A DNA stretch of 64,000 nucleotides. Origin: Gracilibacillus caseinilyticus. GTDB taxonomy: Bacteria; Bacillota; Bacilli; Bacillales; Amphibacillaceae. Below, one piece after another: positions 27,163 through 37,000 of the stretch (its first letter is position 1; each line of letters opens with the position of its first letter). The stretch covers positions 2,356,001 through 2,420,000 of the forward strand of contig NZ_CP095072.1 of the NCBI RefSeq assembly GCF_022919115.1, written 5' to 3'. The translations under genes and the position numbers were made by a program. The notes beneath the pieces are model-generated. The model was not told where the DNA came from and made no database searches. It worked only from the letters and a program-made list of their open reading frames with translations.

Positions 27163-29214
27163 CTATCTACCAACATTTTTTCGCTTTTGCAGGGCCAATG
27201 AAATAATACCGAGAAGAAGAAGAGATAATCCTAATGTCATCAAGTTGTATTGATTAGTAGCTGTATCAGGTAATCGATTTTCTTTCAGGTTGGTTACGTC
27301 AGTTAGCATATCATCGTTTGCGTCTTCAGTTGTGTCAGTTGAAACGGACGTTGGTTGAACTGTTTCATCATTTTCAGTAGAAGCTGGCTGCTTCTCGTTC
27401 TTATCTTCCTCTTTTGCCTGATTTTCTTCCGTATTCCCCTCGGTATCGTCTACATTGGAATTGTCGGATGTATCAGGTGTTTCCGTTTCTTTATCCGTTT
27501 CATCTGTGCCTTCCTCTGTATTGTCCGTTACATCTGACTGTACAGACTGTACTTGCTCTCCATTTTTTTCAATCGTATATTCAACGGTTTCTCCACTCCA
27601 GAAGTGAAAAGTCAAATTGGTTACACCGTCATTCAACTCATTAAAAAAGTTATCTTTTAGTGTAATCGTTCCTGCTTCATAATCAGGAGAAAAGGTATAT
27701 TCAAATTCTTTAAATGCCGTCCAATTTTGTGGACCAGCAATTGAGCCGTCCTCGTAATAGGCTTCCATTGTCGCTAATTTGTCACCATTAAAGTTTGTCG
27801 GAATTTCCAAAGAAGCTGTGGTACCTTCAGCGGATTGTAACTCGGCTTTTTGATAATTTCGGACCTCAATATCCCAATTGTGCCCTTCATTAAAGGTAAC
27901 GGAAATGGTAGCAGCTTTGCCGAGTGAGTCATCCGAAACAAATGTGGTCAGGAACTCGCTTGTAAACGTAATGCTGTTATTGTTGATTTGATAGTCTGCT
28001 CCTTCCTGTAACAGCTGATCATTCAGATAAATGCCATCAAACTGCTTGCCATGTAAATTAAATGTAATGGTACGATCCGTTATCGTTTCCTCTGGATTAA
28101 GATAAATAAAATTGTCATCAGGTACAGCGGAACGAGTCGTCCAGCTTGTTTGGATCATATCAAAGAGAGCAGGATCCGACCATTCGAGTGATTCACGACC
28201 TAAATGCTGTCCGTTATCCCATAACATATGAACAAAGTCTTTCTGCTGGGCATAGTTTAACATATATTCGAAGAATTTTAATTTTTCCCCTTGTTGAATA
28301 ACTTCAGTACTTTGATCAAATCCGAGTAAGCCATATTCGCCAATAATGACAGGGATACCGTTAGCGGTGAAGCTGTCGTGTACCCGGTCGAATACATCCT
28401 GAATTTCAGCTTTGGAATCTTCTTCAAAACGAGTGTAGCCAGCAATGTTGACGCTAAATGGCCAAAAGCCATAATAATGAACCGTCGCCATAATATTAGG
28501 ATCTTCTAAATTTTGAATAAAACCGGACAAAGCATCCAATTTTTCCTGCTCTGATCCAGTGTTTATTGTAGGTAACACTAACGGGCGAACGTCATTGTTC
28601 CCACCTGAGGAACGGACAATATCGTGAAAAGTGCTGTTGAGTTCATTTAAATATTGCTGACTTTCTGTGGCGGTACCAGTAAATCGTGGTTCATTAATAC
28701 TTTCGAACATAAGGTGGGTAGAATAATCTTTGAAGTGATTAGCTAATTGGGTCCAGATCGCTTCATAACGAGCAACTGTCTGGTCATGATTGGATTGCAT
28801 GCCAGACTCCATCCAAATCCAGGAGTCGTGATGGACATTAATCATCACGTAGAAATCTTCTTCTAATGCCCATTGCACGGTTTGATCGACGCGATCGAGA
28901 AAGTCTTGATCGATCTGATAATCGCCATCTGTATCCATACGTTGATCAAAGGTAATCGGGATCCTGATGCTTTTAAAGCCCTCTGCAGCAATTTTTTTGA
29001 TCAATGCTTGGGAAACAAAAGGATTTCCCCAGGCAGTCTCGTCACTCCCGACCGCATCATAACTATTTCCCAAGTTCCATCCCGGCTGCATGTTTTCTGC
29101 ATAGCTTTCAATATCGATACTTTCTGCTGCGTTTGTCTCTCCCATCGCGGTAATAGTGCACACACTCCAGAAGAGCACAGTTAAAATAGCTGCCTTCAAA
29201 AATACATTCTTCAA
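27163..29214 (-). CDS. Cell-wall-anchored GH5 endoglucanase with X2 modules
   Basis: Secreted cellulase-type enzyme of about 683 residues. It has a signal peptide (1-28), then a GH5 catalytic domain to about 355 with GWNLGNSYDA, IRIPITFDQRM, INVHHDSW, the acid/base Glu in FESINEPRF and the nucleophile Glu in VIIGEYGLL. A CBM_X2-type module (about 365-450) begins FIYLNPEETITDRTITFNL, followed by a second beta-sandwich, an acidic Thr/Glu/Asp linker, the sorting signal LPDTATN near 648, a hydrophobic segment and RKRKNVGR. The start is placed at TTG 29214, seven bases after GGAGGG; the ATG at 29229 overlaps that site. A palindromic cre lies about 30 bases upstream. Likely substrates are beta-1,4-glucans such as cellulose or xyloglucan. 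Confidence 0.92.
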   Translation of the reverse strand: MKNVFLKAAILTVLFWSVCTITAMGETNAAESIDIESYAENMQPGWNLGNSYDAVGSDETAWGNPFVSQALIKKIAAEGFKSIRIPITFDQRMDTDGDYQIDQDFLDRVDQTVQWALEEDFYVMINVHHDSWIWMESGMQSNHDQTVARYEAIWTQLANHFKDYSTHLMFESINEPRFTGTATESQQYLNELNSTFHDIVRSSGGNNDVRPLVLPTINTGSEQEKLDALSGFIQNLEDPNIMATVHYYGFWPFSVNIAGYTRFEEDSKAEIQDVFDRVHDSFTANGIPVIIGEYGLLGFDQSTEVIQQGEKLKFFEYMLNYAQQKDFVHMLWDNGQHLGRESLEWSDPALFDMIQTSWTTRSAVPDDNFIYLNPEETITDRTITFNLHGKQFDGIYLNDQLLQEGADYQINNNSITFTSEFLTTFVSDDSLGKAATISVTFNEGHNWDIEVRNYQKAELQSAEGTTASLEIPTNFNGDKLATMEAYYEDGSIAGPQNWTAFKEFEYTFSPDYEAGTITLKDNFFNELNDGVTNLTFHFWSGETVEYTIEKNGEQVQSVQSDVTDNTEEGTDETDKETETPDTSDNSNVDDTEGNTEENQAKEEDKNEKQPASTENDETVQPTSVSTDTTEDANDDMLTDVTNLKENRLPDTATNQYNLMTLGLSLLLLGIISLALQKRKNVGR

Positions 29215-29240
29215 TAAAATTCCCTCCATAATGATTTTTT

Positions 29241-29254
29241 GGAAAGCGCTTTCC
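29241..29254 (-). promoter_or_regulatory. Palindromic cre box of the GH5 gene
   Basis: GGAAAGCGCTTTCC is a perfect palindrome matching the cre core TGAAAGCGCTTTCA except at the outer bases. On the minus strand a TTGATG ... TATGAT pair with an 18-base spacer lies just upstream, putting the box near the transcription start, suited to CcpA repression. Confidence 0.65.
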
Positions 29255-29472
29255 TGTTAACAATGTATCATACTCACAATCAAACAAACACATCAAAATA
29301 AAGAGGTTTTTTACTGTGAAAATAAGATATTTATTGAAGAAATCTGAAATAAGCTGACGAAATAGTTTCTAGTCGATGTATATATTTATTGAACAAATAT
29401 AGATTATTGAATTTGAAAAGCTTAGCTTCTAAAAAGAAGACTCTGCCACTATTGATGATTAAGTGAAGTTTA

Positions 29473-29790
29473 CTAGGGAATACAACCGGCGGCAATTGTA
29501 CCAGGATAACTGATATCACGCTGTCCAAATTCTATATCCCAATCGGATTCAATAAAGAGGTCAAAGTGACACATATACTGGTCATACAATCCACTTGAAC
29601 CATTTCCTATATAGTCATATATTTTAGTCAGTGCCTGCCAGCCTGTATTAGCATAATTTTTCAACAATCTGGTAGATAATTTAGGTTGCAAACTATAGGT
29701 CCAAAAGCCACTTCTCCAGTGAGCCTTATGCGAATTGAAATAGCTGGAGGCTGCTGTTACAGAAAGACTGTATCCTCTTAATTTGATCAA
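29473..29790 (-). pseudogene. Truncated DUF2599-like remnant
   Basis: About 105 residues containing RSGFWTYSLQPKLSTRL, SSGLYDQYMCHFD and DISYPGTIAAGCIP, which match the ending of small secreted DUF2599 proteins of Bacillaceae. The frame begins without an ATG or ribosome site, and is closed upstream by a stop. There is no signal peptide, so the 5' half appears lost or frameshifted; weakly similar peptides continue in other frames to about 29880. It lies in a 795-base gap between the GH5 and choice-of-anchor genes. The other parts of this gap, 29255-29472 and 29791-29925, show nothing else. Confidence 0.5.
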
Positions 29791-29928
29791 TTCATTATTC
29801 TTATCTGATAATTTTTAGTTCTTTAGGATCGGGTTGTTTTATGTCCAATTTTCATACTGCTTTGCATTTAGCTTCCGTTTTCAGTGAATACAGCCATAGC
29901 CAAGCTGCTTCAACAGAACTCCGCAGTA

Positions 29929-29956
29929 TTCTTAATAAATTTACAAAAAATTCATA
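29929..29956 (+). promoter_or_regulatory. Weak PhoP-like direct repeats before the choice-of-anchor gene
   Basis: TTCTTA, TTTACA (29940) and TTCATA (29951) recur at 11-base steps, as in PhoP boxes. Only the middle one is a good match. Confidence 0.25.
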
Positions 29957-30024
29957 TAAACCACATAGTAGATTAAAGGTGAAAATGTAGAATATAAGCT
30001 GAATATGTAAAAAGGAGTGGAAAG

Positions 30025-32730
30025 ATGAAGAAAACATCGGTCTTATTATTTGCAGCTATATTACTTATTATCAGTCCTGTCATAACTAGTGCCGCCTCAG
30101 ACATTACTTACCATACAGAAAGTGATGAATCACTAGCGGTGGAATTACTCGGCCGTTACTCCAGTGGTGCGGAGATTGATGACGGTGGTACCGAAATTGT
30201 CGCCTATGATCCACATACAGCAAAAGCCTACTCTGTAAATGGTTCGAAGAAAACGTTAGATATTATCGATCTGTCGGTATTAGCGGAAGGAGAGAAAGAA
30301 ATTCCGTTAGATAAGCAAATTAAGCTAAGTGATTTTGGCGTTGATGCCGGAGATTTAACAAGTGTGGCGATTGATCCGGAAAGCAGGTTTATTGCGGTTG
30401 CTGTGCCGGCAGAAAATAAAGTAGAGAATGGCAATGTTGTAATAATGTCTACAGAAGGTGATGTATTAACGACGGTCGAAGTGGGGGCGTTACCAGATAT
30501 GGTGAGCATTACACCGGATGGCAATCATATTTTAGTAGCGAATGAAGCGGAACCAGGTGAGGATTACACGGTTAATCCCGAAGGTTCTGTCACGATTATA
30601 GATGTCAGTGAAGGTGTGACGCAAGGTGCAACATTACAGACAAAGACAGCTTTCTTCACTGATAAAATCGTAGAAAAAGGTGTTCGAAAAGTACATCCAG
30701 ATAGTACCTATGCACAAGATCTAGAGCCAGAGTATATTGTTGTTGATGAAGCGAGTAAATATGCGTATGTCGTCCTGCAAGAAGACAATGCGATGGCAAA
30801 ACTGGATATCGAAACAGGTGAATTTGTAACCGTTGAAAGTTTAGGTTATAAAGACTTTTCTGCTGGAGATAACAAACTGGATGCATCGGATAAAGATGAC
30901 AAAATCAATATTCGTAATTGGCCAGTTTTATCCATGTACCAGCCGGATGGTATGGATTTAATCGAGATGAACGGTAAGACATATATTCTGACTGCTAATG
31001 AAGGGGATGCTCAGGATTGGGATGGATTCTCCGAGGAAGCACGTGTAGAAGATCTCGTGGGAGACGATGCCTACCAATTAAATGCGGACCTTTATCAAGG
31101 GTATTCACAGGAAGAACTAGACCAAATGGTGGAAGAAGGATTGTTTAAAAAAGAACAGCTTGGAAGACTAGGTACTTCTACTTCACATCCTGTTAATGAA
31201 GAAGGAAAATACGAGGCCATTTATGGATATGGCGCGCGTTCTTTCTCTGTCTGGGATGCAGAAACGTTAGAATTAGTGTATGACAGTGGTTCTGATTTTG
31301 AAGAAAAAATTGCAGCATTTATGCCAGAATATTTCCATAGTAACAATGACGAAGATTCCTTTGAGTCGAGAAGTGATGATAAGGGTGTCGAGCCTGAATC
31401 AGTCATTACCGGTGAAGTAGCTGGTACCACATATGCTTTTGTTGGCTTAGAGCGTCAAGGTGGCATCATGGTATATGATATGACGAATCCTGCATCACCA
31501 AGCTTTGACAGCTATTTTTCTTCTCGAACTTTCCAAGGACTTGATGCTGGAGTCGATACGGCAAGTGGCGATGTAACGCCAGAAGGCTTAACGTTTATTA
31601 AAGCAGAAGACAGCCCGACGAATGAACCTATTTTATTAGCAGCACATGAAGTAAGTGGAACAATTGCTGTATATGAACTAGGCGTGTCCTCTGATTCAGG
31701 TCTTCAAGAGTTAACGATTAACAACGGTGAATTAACGCCAGCATTTTCACCAGGTCAATATGAGTATCAAGTAGAAGTAGGACACGATGTAGATGACATT
31801 CAAATCGCAGCAAGAACGAGTTCTGCCGATGCCCATGTTCTGGTTAATGGGATGGATCCATCAGAATCTGTAGCATTAGAAGACGGTATGAATGCGATTA
31901 ATGTAGATGTCGTAGCAGAAGATGGTTCCGCCTCTACTTATCTGATTGTCGTCAATAAATTGTTGGCACATAAAACCGAAGAGCTGAGAAAAGATGGCGA
32001 CAGCTGGAAGCTAGAAACAGATATCCAAACATTAGACGATAAGGCCACACTCGAACTGATCGTTCCGGATTCAGAAGGTATAACAGATTCGATTACGTTC
32101 TCTGCAGAACAGATCCAGCAGCTCAAAGAAAAGAACATTACCGTAATGGTGAAAAAATCTGATGTACAACTGACTTTTGATATGCTCTCTTTCTCTACCG
32201 GGGAAACATTAACATTATTGATTGATAAAATGGACAAGGCTGATTATGAACAAGGTGATCAATCTCTAACAGATATATTTGATTTGAGCTTCCAGCAATC
32301 TGGACAAGCCATTTCCGAGTTTGTTAATCCTGTTCATCTGTCCTTTGCATTAGCAGAAAAAAAGGAAGACTCCGCTTTATATTATTGGAATGCGACAGAA
32401 GCAAAATGGTCATTAGTGGAAGGGGAACCGACTTTTCACGATGGATGGCTCACAGTTGCGACGGATCATTTTAGTATCTATTCTGTCTTTAATGCTTCTG
32501 ATTTAGTGGAAGAGTCAGCAGATCCAGTCGATCCAGATGAAAATGGCACGGACACGGATGAGGAAGAACCAACAACGCCACCATCTACAGATAATGATAA
32601 CGATACTACGGAAAATGAATTACCAGATACAGCTACAAATATGTACACGTTGATGGTTCTTGGAGGTATTTTGCTTTTGGTTGGGATGGTTATTGTTGTT
32701 GTGAAGAAGAATCCTAAATTTGCACAATAG
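30025..32730 (+). CDS. Wall-anchored choice-of-anchor I family protein
   Basis: Surface protein of 901 residues. It has a signal peptide (1-25), then a beta-propeller-like choice-of-anchor I region (about 32-550) with VAYDPHTAKAYSVNG, GALPDMVSITPDGNHILVAN and YILTANEGDAQDW. A cadherin-like beta-sandwich follows (about 559-645, LQELTINNGELTPAFSP), then a stalk domain ending ATDHFSIYSVF, an acidic linker and LPDTATN near 866 with a hydrophobic tail. Members are often mislabelled alkaline phosphatase or found fused to metallophosphoesterases; here no catalytic domain is attached. Function is unknown. AAAAGGAGTGG lies in front of ATG 30025. The stalk domain resembles that of the pectinolytic protein at 34079. 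Confidence 0.88.
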   Translation: MKKTSVLLFAAILLIISPVITSAASDITYHTESDESLAVELLGRYSSGAEIDDGGTEIVAYDPHTAKAYSVNGSKKTLDIIDLSVLAEGEKEIPLDKQIKLSDFGVDAGDLTSVAIDPESRFIAVAVPAENKVENGNVVIMSTEGDVLTTVEVGALPDMVSITPDGNHILVANEAEPGEDYTVNPEGSVTIIDVSEGVTQGATLQTKTAFFTDKIVEKGVRKVHPDSTYAQDLEPEYIVVDEASKYAYVVLQEDNAMAKLDIETGEFVTVESLGYKDFSAGDNKLDASDKDDKINIRNWPVLSMYQPDGMDLIEMNGKTYILTANEGDAQDWDGFSEEARVEDLVGDDAYQLNADLYQGYSQEELDQMVEEGLFKKEQLGRLGTSTSHPVNEEGKYEAIYGYGARSFSVWDAETLELVYDSGSDFEEKIAAFMPEYFHSNNDEDSFESRSDDKGVEPESVITGEVAGTTYAFVGLERQGGIMVYDMTNPASPSFDSYFSSRTFQGLDAGVDTASGDVTPEGLTFIKAEDSPTNEPILLAAHEVSGTIAVYELGVSSDSGLQELTINNGELTPAFSPGQYEYQVEVGHDVDDIQIAARTSSADAHVLVNGMDPSESVALEDGMNAINVDVVAEDGSASTYLIVVNKLLAHKTEELRKDGDSWKLETDIQTLDDKATLELIVPDSEGITDSITFSAEQIQQLKEKNITVMVKKSDVQLTFDMLSFSTGETLTLLIDKMDKADYEQGDQSLTDIFDLSFQQSGQAISEFVNPVHLSFALAEKKEDSALYYWNATEAKWSLVEGEPTFHDGWLTVATDHFSIYSVFNASDLVEESADPVDPDENGTDTDEEEPTTPPSTDNDNDTTENELPDTATNMYTLMVLGGILLLVGMVIVVVKKNPKFAQ

Positions 32731-32735
32731 ACAAA

Positions 32736-32768
32736 GAAAAAGCCGTCATATGTGATGGCTTTTTCTTT
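32736..32768 (+). terminator. Terminator after the choice-of-anchor gene
   Basis: Stem AGCCGTCA / TGATGGCT with flanking A and T runs, ending TTTTTCTTT. Confidence 0.8.
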
Positions 32769-32851
32769 AACTTACTTCAAGGATAGTTACGGTATAATCA
32801 AATACTGTTTTAGTGAAAAGGATAGGTAAGGATAAATGGAGGGGAAGCAAA

Positions 32852-33034
32852 ATGATTTCTCTAAATAAAGAAGAGGTAAATCCAAAGAGTTCAGAAATTA
32901 TTAATCTGATAAAGCTATAACTCAATTGGTGGTTTACTTGCATTTGGGAAGATAGATTTGCAAGGTTTTCTGTTATTCTAACTTTTATTGCTTTGATCGA
33001 TTTGAATACAACTATTTATCTAGGACGAAAATAA
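32852..33034 (+). pseudogene. Degenerate small reading frame
   Basis: A good GGAGGGG at about 32838-32844 and a TATAAT box at 32793 precede ATG 32852. The frame begins MISLNKEEVNPK, stops at TAA after 22 codons, and remains open beyond it for about 37 codons including a hydrophobic stretch FSVILTFIALIDLNTTIYL. This looks like a decayed small membrane-protein gene or the start of a truncated one. No family recognised. Confidence 0.3.
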
Positions 33035-33105
33035 TGGTTGAGAAAAAATAGCAATTCAGGAATATTTTTAGACCAATAATTCGTTATTCAAAAGGTGGTA
33101 ATATA

Positions 33106-33134
33106 TGCTATAATTCAAATTGAAAACGTTTTCT
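33106..33134 (+). promoter_or_regulatory. Extended -10 promoter and perfect cre of the AraC regulator
   Basis: TGCTATAAT at 33106-33114 is an extended -10 element. TGAAAACGTTTTCT at 33121-33134 matches all 14 positions of the cre consensus and covers the expected transcription start, a standard CcpA repression position. Confidence 0.75.
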
Positions 33135-33157
33135 TTCATTTAATCGGAGGTGACCGA

Positions 33158-34021
33158 GTGATTGTAGAACAATTAGCAGCCGCTAAGCCATTTGTGGATG
33201 TACCAGCGTTTTCTATTCAACACAAAATAGATAATCATACAATCAAAGAATTTCATTCACATCAAGGATTTGAAATGGTTTGGGTCAAAGGAGGGGAAGC
33301 GCAGTTTATATTCGAGGAGAAAGTATTTCATCTGAAAAAAGGACATGTACTTTGCTTTAAAAGCAGTGAGCTTCATAAAGTACGATTACCTGATGACCAA
33401 GGATATGAACGGGTAGTTATCATGTTTACAGATGATTTGTTTCCGGAGACACAGCCAATTTATCAGGAATTTAAAGAGTTACTGGATCAACAGCCTACAC
33501 CACATTTTTATCTTCAAATTGACACGCAAGGCTACGAAAGTTTTTCTCATATTATTCGAAAATTGCTGCAGGAAGAAATGGCACCAGAGAAATGGCAGCA
33601 AAAACACGCATTGAATTTATACGTCACGGAATTATTACTTTTTTTAAGCCGGCGATTACATGCAGAAACAAATGAGACCAATCAACAACATCTTACCAAT
33701 CCAATACAAACACAGGAAAAAATTTTAAGAGAAATTAATCTGATTTGGAATACAACCTGGCAACTGGAAGATTTAGCGGAAAGACTTCATTTTAATAAGT
33801 ATTATTTGTGCCACTTTTTCAAAAAAGAGTTTGGCATGACGATTCAGCAATATGTGCTGCAAAGAAGAATGTATGAAGCGAAAAAGCTGTTAGTCGAAAC
33901 CAATATGTCTGTTGCAGACATTGCTGTACAAATTGGGTTTTCTACAGCATCTAACTTTATTAGATGTTTTAAGAAATATCAACAAGTCACACCAAAACAG
34001 TTTCGTAACCAAGAACACTAG
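33158..34021 (+). CDS. AraC family regulator with N-terminal cupin, next to pectinase gene
   Basis: Transcription factor of 287 residues. The N-terminal cupin-type ligand domain has IKEFHSHQGFEMVWVKGG and LKKGHVLCFKSSELHKVRL; the C-terminal (about 185-285) double helix-turn-helix has LHFNKYYLCHFFKKEFGMTI and IAVQIGFSTASNFIRCFKKY. I start it at GTG 33158 behind CGGAGGTGA; the frame could extend to 33095, but that would precede the promoter. It lies 57 bases before the PL10-CE8 gene and is probably its activator, with a pectin-derived sugar as likely effector. CcpA repression would come through the cre at 33121. Confidence 0.9.
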   Translation: MIVEQLAAAKPFVDVPAFSIQHKIDNHTIKEFHSHQGFEMVWVKGGEAQFIFEEKVFHLKKGHVLCFKSSELHKVRLPDDQGYERVVIMFTDDLFPETQPIYQEFKELLDQQPTPHFYLQIDTQGYESFSHIIRKLLQEEMAPEKWQQKHALNLYVTELLLFLSRRLHAETNETNQQHLTNPIQTQEKILREINLIWNTTWQLEDLAERLHFNKYYLCHFFKKEFGMTIQQYVLQRRMYEAKKLLVETNMSVADIAVQIGFSTASNFIRCFKKYQQVTPKQFRNQEH

Positions 34022-34078
34022 AAAGGAGGAAATTGGGAAAAAGAGTGTGACGGAAAATTTGAGGAGGGAGACGAGAAA

Positions 34079-37000
34079 ATGAACGTGAAACGAATAGGTC
34101 ATATAGCACTTATTTTTATGTTATTGATTACAACGGTTTTTTCTTCAATGCCAGCAACAATTGTCAAAGCTGATGACAATATTAACAACGTTGTTATCTA
34201 TGAAGATGATTTCAACCAGCAAACAACAGAAGATGCACCAGAAGGGCTTGAAATAGGGGGATCTGGTGGTACGGTTACCGTAGCAGAGACCCCTGATGCA
34301 GAGAATAAGAGTGTTCATTTAAATGACACGAGTGAAAGTGATTTTGTTTCTGTTTCGAAATCATTTGAAGATCTAACGAATCAGGTGACGGTAGAAATGA
34401 AATTTATGCAGCCAGAATATACGAGCTCGACGAAAATTATGCGATTGAAAGGCGATAACACAGCCGTTATTTTGGAAACAAAAAACAACCAGATTGGCTA
34501 TCGTTATGGCGATGATACCTATGAAAATCTGGCTGAAGCGGAACCGGGGAAATGGTATGCCATCAAGGTTGCAGTCGATTTAGCAAATAAAACAGCTGAT
34601 GTATTTATAGATGGAGAGGCTGTGCTGGAAGATGCCGAGCTTAATAGTGATACAACTGTCATTAACTATTTCGAAACCTTTACACCAGGCAGTAAAGCGT
34701 TAGGGCACTATGTTGATGATTTGAAAATTTCTCATAAGGAACAAGTAGAAGAAGTACCAGAAGCAGATGTTTCTCATCTGTTCGATTTTAACAGTGATAA
34801 AACAGGTGAAGCCCCAGCAGACGTTTCTGTATCCGATGGTGGTGGGGCCGTAACTGTCGCGGACGTTCCTTCTGCAGAGAATAAAAGTGTGTTTCTGGAT
34901 GATACCAGTGAAGAGACCAATGTGATTTTAAGTAAAAGCTTTGAAGATCTAGCTGGAGTAGTCACGGTAGAAGCAAACTTTATGCAGCCAAGTTATACAA
35001 GCTCAACAAAAGTGATGCGAATGAAAGGTGACGGAACACCAGTTATTATTGAAACGAAGAATAATAATATAACGTACCGCACTGGTGATAATTATCAACC
35101 GTTAGTAGAATTGCAGGAAAATACTTGGTATAAAGTGAAAGTGGAAATAAATTTAGACGAGCAAAAGGCAAGTGTCTATATTAATGATGAATTAAAGCTT
35201 GAAAATGCGGAGTTAAATGAACAGGCTTCTGTCGTGAATTTTGTAGAAAGCTTTACACCAAATAGTGGAACAGATGGTCATTATATCGATGACTTGAGCA
35301 TTTCTGGTTTTTATCCGACCGATCCGGAAGAGCCAACAGATCCTGAGGACCCGACCGATCCGGAAACACCAGATGAAAATGGTGCAGGAGACATTTATGA
35401 AGCAGAAGATGCGGAGCTAAGTGATGCGATTGTCGATAATCAACACGTCGGCTTTACTGGCGATGGATTTGTTGATTACAAACCAAATGCACCAGGAGGC
35501 TGGATTGAATGGGTGGTTGATGTACCTGTCGATGGTGAATATCGTTTAGATTTCCGTTATGCACACGGTGGAACTGATCAGCGTCCAGCAGATATTAGTG
35601 TCGATGGAGAAGTAGTAACAGAAGAATTAGAGTTTGCTCCTTCTGGCGGTTGGACTACCTGGAAAAATACTTCGACAAAAGTTCAACTAAAAGCCGGTGA
35701 AAATGTCATTCGCGCAACTGGAGCGGGAGCGAGTGGTGGAGCAAACATTGACCATATGCAAGTGTTAATGGAAGTGGATCAGACGTATGAAGCGGAAGAT
35801 GCGGTGCTAGATACGGAGAAAGTAATTATTGACAACAAGCATGTTGGGTTTACAGGAACTGGTTTTATCGACTTCAACCCGAATGCACCTGGCAGCTGGG
35901 TCGAATGGACAGTTGATGTACCAGTTGCAGGAGAATATAACTTGGATTTCCGTTATGCACACGGTGGGACCGATCAGCGTCCATCACAAATTAAAGTAAA
36001 TGGTGAAGTAGTCGAAGAAGAATTAGAGTTTGCTCCTTCCGGTGGCTGGACCACTTGGATAAACACTTCGACTAAAGTCGAGCTTAAGGGCGGTGAGAAT
36101 GTCATTCGCGCAACTGGAGTGGGAGCGAGTGGTGGAGCTAATATCGACCATTTACGAGTCCACAATAAGAATGACAGTGGTAACGAAGGGCCAATTGAGG
36201 TAGAAGATTCAGAAGCAGAGGAAGTAGTTGGCGGCGTTCTGTTGAAGAAGTTGAATCAGTTAGGAATTGCAGTAGATCAGCTTCCAGGTGATGAGGAAGC
36301 GATTACTAGAATCGAATTTTTTGCACTTGTTAATCAAGCATTAGGTTATGTTCAGGAAGACAAGTTCAAAAATTTAACGAGTGAAGAATCTGTTTGGGGT
36401 GTTTCAACAAATGAATGGTACGCTTATGTACTCGAATCTGCCAAAGCTTTAGGTTATGCTGATCAATTGGTAGCCAATGACACGATCCAACCGGACAAGG
36501 AAATTACCGAACAAGAAGCCAATCAGGTGATAGCTAATATTCAGGATAAAGCGGCGGATGCTGGATCTGATCAAGCATTAACATGGGGTGATGCGAGAAC
36601 ACTTGCTACATCACTTCAATCAGAAAATGAAGATACAACGGTTGATATTGCTGGTGCCCATGCGATTTCCGGTAACGTGTTAGCTGTTACGCTAAATGGT
36701 CAGTTTGAAGATTTCACTTACTCTGATTTAGAAGTAGTCGTTCCTTCAAGAAAATGGGAACTTTTAGCACCAGGGTTTGAAAATCTTCGAATTGATAAAG
36801 CAGCAAAAGTAACCAATCAATTTGGCCAAACCGTTATTTTGATGCACAGTCAGGACGAATGGAATGAATATGGGGAATATCCACAAGAATTTGAAGAAAC
36901 AAGATTTTCAGGCGATTTAGATACTGCAATCGAAGAAGCAGATAATTTACTGACATGGCAAATGGAGCATGGCGGATGGACGAAAAACTGGCCACATATT

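Noticed and set aside
33095..33157. N-terminal extension of the AraC regulator
   Set aside because: The extension starts upstream of the -10 box and crosses the cre; GTG 33158 has a strong ribosome site.
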